This document shows, one piece after another, positions 14,314 to 22,627 of a DNA stretch of 26,293 nt. The notes beneath the pieces were generated by a model. That model saw only the letters and a list, made by a program, of their open reading frames with translations. It was not told the origin of the DNA and made no database searches. The DNA is taken from contig DATGMB010000095.1 of NCBI GenBank assembly GCA_035293845.1, positions 1-26,293 on the forward strand. The letters are read 5' to 3'. Made by a program: the position numbers and the translations under genes. The DNA comes from DATGMB01 sp035293845. Its GTDB lineage: Bacteria; Acidobacteriota; Terriglobia; Bryobacterales; Bryobacteraceae. The first letter of the stretch is position 1; every line of letters starts with the position of its first letter.

Positions 14314-15963
14314 TCAGTTCAGTTTGGCAGCTTCAGCCGCCGCTGCAGCGCGCGAAATGGCGGTGAGTTCGAGGCGCTCGCGGGCCTTCGGCGCGATCTC
14401 GACGGCCGTTGTCTGCGCCTGGAAGCGGGCGCGGAAGGCGGGGTAGGCGGCGAGGTCGTCCTCGAGATCCTCCCACGCGGCGACGCGGTACGCGGCGGGC
14501 GGGAGGCTGTGGAAGCGGAAGGCGCCGGTTTCATCGGCCTTGACGGAGCGGGCCGTTTCGCCGCCTTCGGGCCAGATCTGCACCAGCGCGCCCGGCAGCG
14601 GATCGCCCTTGGCGTTGCGCGCGATGCCGTTCACTTCGCCGCCATCGGAGGCCAGCGTGATTTCGAGCCGGCCGCCCGCGCCGCTGGTGAGGTCGAGGTT
14701 CTGGTTGGTCACGTCCTGTCCGCCGAAGGTCACGGACTTGATGTAGGCGCCTTCGGGCATGCCGCTGACGGCGAGCTCGTAGCGATCGGGCGGGACGTCA
14801 TGGAAGCGGAATCCGCCTTGCGCGTCCGCTTTCGCGTAGAGCGGCCCCCAGGCGGCCATCAGCGCGACTGTAGGCGGCTTGGGATTCGGCGCCGCCCCCG
14901 CAATCGTGCCGGCGAGTTCGGCGCCCTTGCTCAACAGCACGGTCACCTCTTCTACGTCGCTGTCGCCGACCCCGACGATGGCTCGCCCGAACAGCGCCCC
15001 GCCGGCCGGCGGCCCATCCAGCAGGACCGCCTCGGAGCGGTCGGTTTGAATCCGGTAGCTGCCCGGGAGCACGCCGTCGAATTCGAAGCGGCCATCGCGG
15101 CCGGTGGTGGCGCCGATGTTCTCCGGCTCGACCAGCGATGGCTCCCGCGGAACCAGCTTGAGGCTCACTGGCGGGAGCGGCACATCGGGGCTGCCGGCCG
15201 CCACCTTCCCGCGGATATGGAACACGCGGCTCTTGCGCAGTCGAATGGCGAGGCCGCGTACTTCCGCCCCGGCGTTCACGTCGATCGGCGCGGCCTCGGC
15301 CGCATCCGCCGTGCTCGGATAATACGTGGGCACGTAGACTTCGCGCGCGTCCGGGTCTTGCTCGCCGCGCCGGATGAACGCGCTTAAAAAATAGCGCCCC
15401 GGCCGCAGGTTGCCGACGATCAAGCTGCCGTCCGCCTGCGAGACCGTATTGGTGACGTTGGCGAACTGCTTCCGTCCGCCTGCGTAGGACAGCTTGTAGA
15501 CCATGACTTCAGCGTCCGGCACCGGGTCGCCGTCTTCGTCGATGACTTTTCCGTAAAGCAGCGATTGCGGCGTGAGCTTGAGGGTCACATCGCCGAGCGT
15601 ATCGCCGGGCGCGAGCTTCACCGGCGGGCCGACCACCTCGGGCTCTGGAGCGCCGAAGCCCTGGTCGAGATACCCGGTGCGGCGCGCGGAAAGCAGGTAG
15701 CTTCCAGGGTCGATATTGTCCAGCGTGAAGCGGCCCTCGGCATCGGTGACCGTGGCCGGGCCCGACACAGCGGGCGTCCCGTTCACACCTCGCGTAGGCG
15801 AAAAGGCTTCCACCCATACCGCGGCCTTTTTGAGCGGCGCGCCGGTGGCGGCACTCAGCACGCGCCCGCGAATCACGCATTTATCCGCGGCGCGAAGGAA
15901 TCCGCTGCCGGACGCCGCCAGGCACACAACGGCAATGCATGCAGGTCGCAGGCGGCTGATCAT
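14314..15963 (-). CDS. Secreted protein of five carboxypeptidase-regulatory-like modules
   Basis: 549 residues from the ATG at 15961-15963. The frame is open to 16164, but that start would run into the upstream gene, and the chosen start opens with a signal peptide (MISRLRPACIAVVCLAASGS, cleavage near RAA-DKC). The mature protein is a chain of beta-sandwich modules of the CarboxypepD_reg/SD-repeat type at about residues 28-95, 135-200, 247-308, 348-402 and 441-500. Each carries a GxV/I opening strand, a G-x-P-hydrophobic turn (GAPLKKAAV, GDPVPDAEV, GDPLPGALV) and a DxxGxFxFxxLPPGxY-type closing strand. No catalytic domain, barrel or anchor is visible, so it is probably a periplasmic or surface binding or scaffold protein. 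Its modules have the same fold as the N-terminal domain of the Oar-like receptors in this window. The small gene upstream is 61 bp away on the same strand. Confidence 0.88.
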   Translation of the reverse strand: MISRLRPACIAVVCLAASGSGFLRAADKCVIRGRVLSAATGAPLKKAAVWVEAFSPTRGVNGTPAVSGPATVTDAEGRFTLDNIDPGSYLLSARRTGYLDQGFGAPEPEVVGPPVKLAPGDTLGDVTLKLTPQSLLYGKVIDEDGDPVPDAEVMVYKLSYAGGRKQFANVTNTVSQADGSLIVGNLRPGRYFLSAFIRRGEQDPDAREVYVPTYYPSTADAAEAAPIDVNAGAEVRGLAIRLRKSRVFHIRGKVAAGSPDVPLPPVSLKLVPREPSLVEPENIGATTGRDGRFEFDGVLPGSYRIQTDRSEAVLLDGPPAGGALFGRAIVGVGDSDVEEVTVLLSKGAELAGTIAGAAPNPKPPTVALMAAWGPLYAKADAQGGFRFHDVPPDRYELAVSGMPEGAYIKSVTFGGQDVTNQNLDLTSGAGGRLEITLASDGGEVNGIARNAKGDPLPGALVQIWPEGGETARSVKADETGAFRFHSLPPAAYRVAAWEDLEDDLAAYPAFRARFQAQTTAVEIAPKARERLELTAISRAAAAAEAAKLN

Positions 15964-16024
15964 GCAATCTATGATCCAACGGAAGGCCGCGGAAATGCCA
16001 GTGGCGGAGGAGGAGCGGCGCAGC

Positions 16025-16279
16025 TTAGCCGCAGCAGGCCGCGCGCAGCGGAGCGGGAGCTTCGACCCCGGCATCCAGATCCTGCAGCCGGCGCTCGATG
16101 CGCCGCCGGTCGGCAGGCGAAAGATACGGCAGAAACCGGCGTGCTTCCTCACGGGCGCGCGCACCGGGGGCGCGATCCAGCCGGCGCATCACCAGTAGGT
16201 AAAGCTCGCGGTCCGTTTTTGACCGCAATTCGGTCAGCTTGGAAGTCTGGGTCGTCGTCATAGCTGCCTGCTTATCCAT
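16025..16279 (-). CDS. Small charged helical protein of unknown function
   Basis: 84 residues from the ATG at 16277-16279; an alternative ATG at 16261 gives 78 residues and has a slightly better AGGCAG site just before it. The N-terminal TSKLTELRSKTDRELYLLVMRR is a pattern I associate with short acidobacterial proteins (TELRSKTDR). It is followed by a basic, Arg-rich helical stretch and a C-terminal CysCysGly tail. No function is assigned. The region before it (16280-16352) is markedly AT-rich compared with the rest of the window, as expected of a promoter, but I see no convincing -35/-10 pair. The gene is probably expressed with, or just ahead of, the secreted modular protein 61 bp downstream. 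Confidence 0.6.
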   Translation of the reverse strand: MDKQAAMTTTQTSKLTELRSKTDRELYLLVMRRLDRAPGARAREEARRFLPYLSPADRRRIERRLQDLDAGVEAPAPLRAACCG

Positions 16280-16352
16280 ATAGACGAGCGACCCACCCGT
16301 TTGGATTAGCAATTTTCCACAGAAATTAAATAAAGAAAAGTTAAGACGAAAT

Positions 16353-16423
16353 CGTCCGGGCACGGGCGGTGGCGCGGGCCGATGGCCGGCGCGCAGGCGT
16401 TAAGCCTGCACCATGCCCGGACG
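16353..16423. repeat. Long-range inverted repeat enclosing a smaller hairpin
   Basis: Perfect 10-bp arms CGTCCGGGCA (16353-16362) and TGCCCGGACG (16414-16423) enclose a second stem GCAGGC/GCCTGC (16393-16398/16404-16409, loop GTTAA). On the minus strand the structure begins 11 bp after the stop of the small secreted protein and is followed by a T/A-rich run. It may act as a terminator or mRNA-stabilising structure. Confidence 0.6.
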
Positions 16424-16434
16424 GAGGCGGTCCG

Positions 16435-16779
16435 TTACTGCTGGATCTCGATCGTTTCCGCGTGGATGTGCTCGCCCTTCAACTCGCCCGTGATCTTGGC
16501 GTTGACGGGCTCCGCCTTGGTCGCGTCCGGATTGTTGGCGCGATCGGCGCGGCTCTTCATCGCCTGGAGAGCCCTCTGATTACTGGCCTCGTCGAGCTTG
16601 TAGATCTTGTCCCCGGAGGTGAGCAGGAAGGCAGTGCTTTCGACTTTCGCGCCGCATGCAGCGGCATCCTTGTTCTTCTCGTAGCAGGTGGCATCTACTA
16701 GCGTTCCGGTCCAGGTCTCCGCGAGACCCAGAGCGGCGAAGGCTCCCAACATGGCGCATACGGTCATTGCTTTTCGCAT
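16435..16779 (-). CDS. Small secreted protein of unknown function
   Basis: 114 residues from the ATG at 16777-16779. The start opens a signal peptide (MRKAMTVCAMLGAFAALGLA, cleavage before ETW); the nearest AAAGGA is about 13 bp upstream. The mature part begins ETWTGTLVDATCYEKNKDAAACG, with two cysteines likely forming a disulfide. A strand-rich segment (TAFLLTSGDKIYKLDEASNQ), a charged linker and a closing KITGELKGEHIHAETIEI follow. The pattern WTGxLVDxxC, then a short loop with Cys, then KxYKLD, is one I associate with small periplasmic proteins common in Acidobacteriota; I cannot name a function. The gene is divergent from kdgK, with 230 bp between the starts, in which no strong promoter stands out. 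Confidence 0.75.
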   Translation of the reverse strand: MRKAMTVCAMLGAFAALGLAETWTGTLVDATCYEKNKDAAACGAKVESTAFLLTSGDKIYKLDEASNQRALQAMKSRADRANNPDATKAEPVNAKITGELKGEHIHAETIEIQQ

Positions 16780-17009
16780 ATTCTTGTCTTGGTCCTTTCG
16801 GATTGGATATGTCGAAATGGCGCTGGTAACAGGCCCCGGAGAAAGCACACAGGGTGCCACTTGTCTGTTTTGAGCGCTTTGCGGCAGGAGGTACAAAGCC
16901 TGGCGGCGGCGGGCCCGAATGGTGATGAAAAAAGGTGCTGCCGCGTGCGGTAAATTCTTCGGTTTGTCCGGCAAATCACCGCGCCGAATCACGTTAAGCT
17001 AACGTTTCT

Positions 17010-18041
17010 ATGCAGACGATTGTCACTTTCGGTGAGATCATGCTACGGCTCGCGCCGCCCGGCCTGGAACGATTCCTGCAGACGCCGCAATTCGTCGCGA
17101 CATTCGGCGGCGGCGAGGCCAATGTGGCGGTGGCGCTCGCGCAGTTCGGCATGCCGGCGGCGTTCGTCACGGTGCTGCCGGCGGCGAATCCGATTGCCGA
17201 TGCCTGCGTCGCCGAGTTGCGCCGCTTCGGCGTGGACACCTCGCGCATCGCGCGGGGCAAAGGACGGCTCGGCATCTACTACCTGGAAGCCGGCGCCAAC
17301 CAGCGCCCATCCAAGGTGGTCTACGATCGCGAAGGCAGCGCCATCGCACTCGCGAAGCCGGGCGCGATCGCCTGGGGCGACGCGCTCGCGGGCGCCGGCT
17401 GGTTCCACATCACCGGCATCACGCCGGCGATCAGCGCATCCGCCGCGGATCTCGCGCTCGAAGCCGTGCGGTGCGCCAAGGAGCAGGGGCTGACCGTCTC
17501 CTGCGACCTCAATTACCGCAAGAACCTGTGGAAGTGGGGCAAGCCCGCGGCCGACGTCATGCGAGAGCTGGTACGGTCGGTCGATATCGCGATCGCCAAT
17601 GAGGAGGACGTGCAGATGTCGCTCGGCATCCAGGCGGAGGTCGATGTGGAAGCCGGCGCGCTCGACCGCGCGCAATACGAGAAGCTGACGGCCCGCGTGC
17701 TCGCGGACTTCCCGCAGCTCCGCGCGATTGCCATCACCCTGCGGGAATCGCACAGCGCGTCGCACAACGGCTGGGCGGCATGCCTGAACGACCGGCAGCA
17801 ATTCCTCACCAGCCGCCGCTACGAGATCACCCATATTGTGGACCGCGTCGGCGGCGGCGACAGCTTCGCCGCGGGTTTGATTTACGGCCTCCTGAATCTG
17901 AAGACGCACCAGGAGGCGCTGGAGTTCGCGGTGGCGGCGAGCTGTCTGAAGCACTCGGTGCCGGGCGATTTCAACCGGGTCACGGTGGAGGAAGTGAACG
18001 CGCTGCTGAAGGGCGGGGGATCGGGGCGCGTGCAGAGGTAG
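17010..18041 (+). CDS. kdgK: PfkB family sugar kinase, probable 2-keto-3-deoxygluconate kinase
   Basis: 343 residues, the usual length. The N-terminus TIVTFGEIMLRLAPPG followed by GGGEANVAVALAQFG is the PfkB signature region in its KDG-kinase form. The second signature, DRVGGGDSFAAGLIYG at about 278-293, contains the anion hole and the catalytic base Asp284. Intermediate motifs include CDLNYRKNLWK (170s) and ANEEDVQ. KDG kinase phosphorylates 2-keto-3-deoxygluconate to KDPG in hexuronate or polyuronide catabolism; the choice over other PfkB sugars rests on overall resemblance. No KDPG aldolase or uronate gene is in view. The ATG has no Shine-Dalgarno. The 3' end is repeated twice in decayed form immediately downstream. 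Confidence 0.88.
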   Translation: MQTIVTFGEIMLRLAPPGLERFLQTPQFVATFGGGEANVAVALAQFGMPAAFVTVLPAANPIADACVAELRRFGVDTSRIARGKGRLGIYYLEAGANQRPSKVVYDREGSAIALAKPGAIAWGDALAGAGWFHITGITPAISASAADLALEAVRCAKEQGLTVSCDLNYRKNLWKWGKPAADVMRELVRSVDIAIANEEDVQMSLGIQAEVDVEAGALDRAQYEKLTARVLADFPQLRAIAITLRESHSASHNGWAACLNDRQQFLTSRRYEITHIVDRVGGGDSFAAGLIYGLLNLKTHQEALEFAVAASCLKHSVPGDFNRVTVEEVNALLKGGGSGRVQR

Positions 18042-18374
18042 GCTGGGCGGAGCCATCCGCGAATGAAACCCGCGCTCCGGAGCGCGCCGGAGGCGACGCC
18101 TTCGCCGAGGGCCGGCGTTCGCGCGTTACGGCGAGCTGCCTGAGGGAGTAGCGGCGGAGGAAATGAACGCGCTGTTGAAGGGCGGGGGATCGGGCGCGTG
18201 CAGCGGCAGGCCTGGGCGGCGGCATCCGCGCGTAAAACCCGCGCCCCCCACGAAGCCCGGAGCGCGCCGGCAGCGAAGGCGACGGCCTTCGTGCTGGGTT
18301 TGATTAGCCGCTCCACGGCGCAGGAAGCCAAAGCGCTCTGAAGGGCGGGGGATCGGGCCGCGTGCAGCGCTAGC
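17985..18374 (+). repeat. Degenerate tandem copies of the kdgK 3' end
   Basis: The 3' end of kdgK plus its downstream flank (17985 to about 18075) recurs at about 18154-18245, and a shorter piece recurs at about 18330-18374. The shared core GAAGGGCGGGGGATCGG begins at 18008, 18177 and 18340, giving spacings of 169 and 163 bp. Copies 1 and 2 agree at roughly 85-90% over 91 bp by eye. Remnants of the upstream kdgK region are also recognisable: the segment around CTTCGCCG near 18100-18120, and GGGTTTGATT at 18296-18305. The copies do not keep a kinase reading frame. The stretch 18042-18376 holds no convincing gene. Confidence 0.75.
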
Positions 18375-18376
18375 GG

Positions 18377-18407
18377 AAAAAAAAACCGGGCTCCCGAAGG
18401 AGCCCGG
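18377..18407 (-). terminator. Intrinsic terminator of the receptor gene at 18436
   Basis: A perfect 9-bp stem CCGGGCTCC/GGAGCCCGG (18386-18394 and 18399-18407) with a CGAA loop is followed on the minus strand by nine T residues (18385-18377). It lies 28 bp past the stop codon. Confidence 0.93.
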
Positions 18408-18435
18408 CAGGAGATGGATCGCTGGTTAGCTGAGG

Positions 18436-21400
18436 TTAGAAGTGCAGCCTCAGGCCGAACTCCATTTGGCGCGGCGTATTCGACTGGTTCGTGATGACAC
18501 CGAAGGTCGCCGGGCTGTCCAGGTTCAGCGTGGGATTGGACGGCTGGAAGTGGTTCAGCACGTTCGTGATCTGAACGCTGAAGGTGGCGCCGTAGCGCTC
18601 CTTGAAGCTGAAGTCTTTCGTAATCTGGGCATCCACGTTCCACGTCGGGAAGCCGCGGAGATTGCCGTTGCCGCCGCCGCTGGTATCGTAGCCGAGGATC
18701 AGGCGGCGGAACTCGCCGTAGATGGCATTGGGATCGGCGAACATGTTGATCCCGGAGCCGCCCTTGGACGCGTTGCCGTTGACGCCGGCGCCGCTCGCGA
18801 CGGTTACGTTGTAGTTGGCCGAATTGCCGCCCGTGAACGGAACCACCAGCGGAGCGTTTTCATGCCCGTTGGTGTTGCCCGAGCTGCAATTGATTTCGCC
18901 AAACGATTGGCAGTTCGTGTTGGCGCCGCCGCTGATGCTGACGGCGAGCGGTACGCCGCTCTGCGCCGTGAACAGCGGCGAGATATTCCATCCACCCAGC
19001 ACGTGGTGCAGCAGTCCGTTGCCCTTGAAAACTGTGCTGGTGCTCCAGTACATCGTCAGATTGTAGACGAAGCGGATATCGAACGGCTGAGGACCGTACA
19101 TGGAGTGCAGGTCCCACGGGTTCAGCGCCGTGTAGGAACTGGTGGACTGCGTGTAAGCGCCGGTGCCGAGCGAACGGTTCCAGGTGAAGTTGGAAACCGC
19201 CGTCAGCCCGTGCCAGTCGCGGAACTTGAACGAGAAGAACGCGCCGTTATAGTTCGACCAGCCGGTGCTGTTGATCAGCTCGAACGAGGAGATCTGTGCC
19301 TGGCCGCCGTTCAGCGCCGCGCTCGGCATGGTGCGGCCGAGCGTCCAGTTCGAAAGCTTGCTCATGGCCGACCACATATCGTAGACGCGCGTGGTCGTGA
19401 TGTTGGACTTCTGCTGCGTCGCAATCATCGCGGTGCAGCTTGCGAAGCCCGGGCAGTTGCCGCCGAAGGCCGCTTCGAAGAACGGCTGGGCCGGGATGTT
19501 GGCCGGGTTCGCGCCTGCCCATAGCTGCCAGTAGGTCGCCGCGAAAGCCTGGGCGAAGCTCTGGCCGTTGAGGGTGGTCATGAACGGCACCGCATCGATA
19601 TTGGTTTCCTGGAACTCGTTGCGCAGGATGCGGCCGATGTAGCCGATTTCCATGCTCAGGTGGCTCGAAAGCTCGCGCTGAACGGTCAGGTCGAACTGGT
19701 CGGAGCGGTTGGGCCTCAGGTTTGGATCGAGACCCGAGCCGTCGCCGGCCGCCGCGTTCGTGCCGCCCGGATAGTACGGCTGGATCAGGTTCTGCGAGAG
19801 CGCCGGCAGGGGAGCGGCCATGCCGTCCGTGCCGATGCGGAAGGCCGTATTGGGATCGGCGCCGCCCGGCCCAAGGCACGAGTTGCCATTGACCGGGGTG
19901 CGCACCGCGCCGATGCACGAAACGGCCTGGCCGAGGCCGGTGCCGAGCAGGGGCACCAGCACCAGGTTGACGCCGTTCAGGCGGCCGTAGATACGGCTGT
20001 AGCCGCCGCGGATGACGGTCTTGTTGTGGCCGATCAGCTTACCAAGCAGGCCGCTATCGGCGCTCGGATTCCACGCCACCGCGGCGCGCGGGCTGAAACC
20101 GCCGTAGAACGGATTGAACGGGTACTTGTTGCCGGTGCCGACATTGCGCACCGTCTCGAAGCCGACGACCGGATTGTAAGTTGGGCTCGAGGTCTGGCCG
20201 GCGAGCGCCGCCCGTTGCCGGGCCTGCAGGTAACTATCGATGCTGATCGGATTGCCCGACTGGTCGACGAGCTGCACCTGCTTGCCGTTGATTTCATACG
20301 GCGGCATTTCGATCTGGTAGCTCATGCCGTAGGTCAGGGTGAAGGTCGGCTTCATGTGCCAGGTGTCGCTGTAGTACGCGCTGTAATACGGGATAATGCT
20401 CTGGTCGTACATGAAGGAGCCGGCCGGCTGCAGCGCCAGGTTCTGGCCGGCGCGCGTGAAGAGGTTCTGCGGCTGCGAGACGATGCCGAGCACATCATCG
20501 TACAAGGTGTTGTAGGTGGTGATCTGGTTGGAAGCGACGCCCGCGGGGATGAACTGCGTGGGCAGCGTGATGCCGGAACCGGAGTTGATCTGGTAAACCG
20601 GCGAATTCATGATGCCGACGCCGTTATCGTTGCGCAGGTGATAGTCGTAATCGCGCTGGTAGTAGCCGCCGAACTGGAACAGGTGGTTGCCCTTGAGCGC
20701 GGTCAGGTCGTCCTTGATCGACTTATCCTGGCCGTCCCAGAAGCGCTGGCGCGCGTCCTGCGCGTCGACATTATACGGGATCAGCGCGTTGGAGTTGTCC
20801 GAGTTGATTTCGAGCGCGCCACCCAGGCCGGGGAGCTGCGGCGGCGCGGCCGACGTGCTCCACTGCCAGAAGTTGCGCAGGTAGTTGAAGCGGAAGTCGT
20901 TGGTGATGCTTGGGGTGAGGTTCGACGTCAAACCGGCGATCCAGTAGGAGGGCTGCTGCGGGCGGATCGCCTTGGCCGAATACTGGCCGAGGGTATCGCC
21001 GGGCAGCACGCCGCCGAAATCCGTCTGGACGCTCGAAAGCTGCGTCAGCTTGTAATCGCGGTAGCTGACGAAGAAGCGGTTCTTCTCGCCAAAATCGTGA
21101 TCGATGCGGCCCACGTAAATGTTGGAGCTGAGGGGCAGCGGCACGGTGCCGAGGTACCCCTGCGTGTTGTACAGATCGCCGGCCTGCGGATCGTTGGGCA
21201 ACGGCATCTGCTTGTTCCAGATCTGGGAGACGATCGGGTTCAGGCCGAGCCCGCGCGGGTCGCAGCCTCCCGACGGGCAGGCCGCCGGGTTGTAGGTCAC
21301 GCCGTTGTAGGTGACGGGCGTGGAGTTGAGATTGTACGCCACGTACTGCCCCGCCGAGTTCTGCACCTGGATGACGCCCAGGCGCATCAGAGGCGTCGGC

Positions 21401-22452
21401 GTCAGGCGCTCGATGGTCGCCACCTGCGGGTAGCGGCGGCCTTCATAGTTGAAGAAGAAGTAGGTCTTGCCGCCGAGAACGCGCTTGGGGATGAGCTGGC
21501 CGCCGAGCGCCCCGCCGAAGCGGTTCTGGTGGCTGATGGGCACGGGCGTCGCCTGTCCATTGACCAGGGTGTGGTTGTTCTTCCACTGGTTGGCCGCGCC
21601 CACGTTGGTCGAGAAGTAATACTCGTAGAGAGCCCCGTGCCACTGGTTGGTGCCGCGCTTGGTCACCATGGCGACCTGGCCGCCGGCCGCGCCGTTGAAA
21701 TCGGCCGTCTGGTTATTGGTGCCGACGCGGAATTCCTCGATCGACTCGATGGGCGTGGGCATTACGCCCGAGGGCGTGCCGCCGGTGCCGCCGGCGGTGC
21801 TGCCGCTCGAATTCGTGTAGACGGCGTTGTTGCCGTCCATATCGGACGAGTTGTTGCCGCCGTCCAACTGGTACATATTCTGATCGGCCACCGCGCCGGC
21901 CACCTGGCCGGTGGGCAGCACGCCCGGCTGCAGCGTGTAGAACGAATTGGCGTCGCGGCCGAGCGTCGGCAGCGACTGCAGTTGCAGGCCGGTGATCGTC
22001 TGGCCCACGGTGGCGTTCATGGTTTGCAGCTCGGAACCCGCCGAAGCCGAGACTTCGACCGTAGTGGCGGTGGCGCCGATGTTCAGCGTGGCGTTGATCG
22101 TGAGCGTGACGCCGACCTGCACCTGCTGCCGGTTCACCTTGAACGTGGTGAAACCGTCCTTCGAGACCGTAATATCGTAGGTTCCCGGCGCGACGTTAAT
22201 GAACACGTAGCGGCCGGCATCGTTGGTCGTGGCAGTCTGCACGCTGTTGGTCGATTCATCGAGCAGCTTGACCTCTGCGCCGGGAATGGCGGCGTTCGAC
22301 TGATCGACGACCTGACCGACCACGGAGCCGGATGCGGTGACCTGGGACCAGGCTGGTTGCGTGGCCAGCGCCAGGACGAATCCCAGCGTGGCGGCCAGCC
22401 CGAAGAAGTGGCGAGAAACGCCTGACGGCAACAGCCGGAGGCAGCGATACAT
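18436..22452 (-). CDS. Oar-like TonB-dependent receptor (tandem paralogue, downstream copy)
   Basis: 1,338 residues with a GAGAGGGA Shine-Dalgarno about 6 bp before the ATG. It has a signal peptide to about residue 36 (PAWS-QVT) and a CarboxypepD_reg domain at about 40-128 (GQVVDQSNAAIPGAEVKLLD ... NVAPGTYDITVSKDGF). A TonB-box-like TTVEVSASAG follows at 130-139. The plug has LPTLGRDANSFYTLQPGV, YQLDGGNNSSDMDGN, PIESIEEFRVGTNNQTADFN and QVAMVTKRGTNQWHG. A long beta-barrel ends in QMEFGLRLHF with a C-terminal Phe. Members are outer-membrane, TonB/ExbBD-energised transporters, presumably for oligosaccharides or other large ligands; the substrate is unknown. It is a close paralogue of the gene immediately upstream, with the same plug phrases throughout. 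It has its own promoter and terminator. Confidence 0.94.
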   Translation of the reverse strand: MYRCLRLLPSGVSRHFFGLAATLGFVLALATQPAWSQVTASGSVVGQVVDQSNAAIPGAEVKLLDESTNSVQTATTNDAGRYVFINVAPGTYDITVSKDGFTTFKVNRQQVQVGVTLTINATLNIGATATTVEVSASAGSELQTMNATVGQTITGLQLQSLPTLGRDANSFYTLQPGVLPTGQVAGAVADQNMYQLDGGNNSSDMDGNNAVYTNSSGSTAGGTGGTPSGVMPTPIESIEEFRVGTNNQTADFNGAAGGQVAMVTKRGTNQWHGALYEYYFSTNVGAANQWKNNHTLVNGQATPVPISHQNRFGGALGGQLIPKRVLGGKTYFFFNYEGRRYPQVATIERLTPTPLMRLGVIQVQNSAGQYVAYNLNSTPVTYNGVTYNPAACPSGGCDPRGLGLNPIVSQIWNKQMPLPNDPQAGDLYNTQGYLGTVPLPLSSNIYVGRIDHDFGEKNRFFVSYRDYKLTQLSSVQTDFGGVLPGDTLGQYSAKAIRPQQPSYWIAGLTSNLTPSITNDFRFNYLRNFWQWSTSAAPPQLPGLGGALEINSDNSNALIPYNVDAQDARQRFWDGQDKSIKDDLTALKGNHLFQFGGYYQRDYDYHLRNDNGVGIMNSPVYQINSGSGITLPTQFIPAGVASNQITTYNTLYDDVLGIVSQPQNLFTRAGQNLALQPAGSFMYDQSIIPYYSAYYSDTWHMKPTFTLTYGMSYQIEMPPYEINGKQVQLVDQSGNPISIDSYLQARQRAALAGQTSSPTYNPVVGFETVRNVGTGNKYPFNPFYGGFSPRAAVAWNPSADSGLLGKLIGHNKTVIRGGYSRIYGRLNGVNLVLVPLLGTGLGQAVSCIGAVRTPVNGNSCLGPGGADPNTAFRIGTDGMAAPLPALSQNLIQPYYPGGTNAAAGDGSGLDPNLRPNRSDQFDLTVQRELSSHLSMEIGYIGRILRNEFQETNIDAVPFMTTLNGQSFAQAFAATYWQLWAGANPANIPAQPFFEAAFGGNCPGFASCTAMIATQQKSNITTTRVYDMWSAMSKLSNWTLGRTMPSAALNGGQAQISSFELINSTGWSNYNGAFFSFKFRDWHGLTAVSNFTWNRSLGTGAYTQSTSSYTALNPWDLHSMYGPQPFDIRFVYNLTMYWSTSTVFKGNGLLHHVLGGWNISPLFTAQSGVPLAVSISGGANTNCQSFGEINCSSGNTNGHENAPLVVPFTGGNSANYNVTVASGAGVNGNASKGGSGINMFADPNAIYGEFRRLILGYDTSGGGNGNLRGFPTWNVDAQITKDFSFKERYGATFSVQITNVLNHFQPSNPTLNLDSPATFGVITNQSNTPRQMEFGLRLHF

Positions 22453-22539
22453 AGGTATCCCTCTCTTCGGTTGGAATTTCCAAATTTTGAATTGCTTCTG
22501 CCCCTAACTCAGCAAGCAGCGAAACACAATATTGGGTGG

Positions 22540-22569
22540 ATTATCCAACCGGAAGGATGGTTTTGTCAA
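22540..22569 (-). promoter_or_regulatory. Strong predicted sigma70-type promoter of the receptor gene at 18436-22452
   Basis: On the minus strand a perfect TTGACA (22569-22564) is followed by an 18-bp spacer and GATAAT (22545-22540, 5/6). It leaves a leader of about 80 nt before the ATG at 22452. The -35 begins one base after the T-tract of the preceding terminator. Confidence 0.75.
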
Positions 22570-22570
22570 G

Positions 22571-22607
22571 AAAAAAAAGGGCCGGGCCCCCGGATGGGGA
22601 GCCCGGC
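22571..22607 (-). terminator. Intrinsic terminator of the upstream receptor gene
   Basis: Stem GCCGGGC/GCCCGGC (22581-22587 and 22601-22607) is extended by CCCC/GGGG across a single bulged A, with a GGAT loop. It is followed on the minus strand by CC and eight T residues (22578-22571). It ends 21 bp past the stop codon at 22628. Its stem resembles that of the terminator at 18377-18407, consistent with duplication of the whole gene unit. Confidence 0.88.
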
Positions 22608-22627
22608 AGGAGGTGGACTGGTGGACC

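Noticed and set aside
19660..22425. 921-codon plus-strand frame antisense to the receptor gene
   Set aside because: Low-complexity composition dominated by Arg, Ala, Val and Gly, with no family motif. It mirrors the codon structure of the receptor on the other strand.
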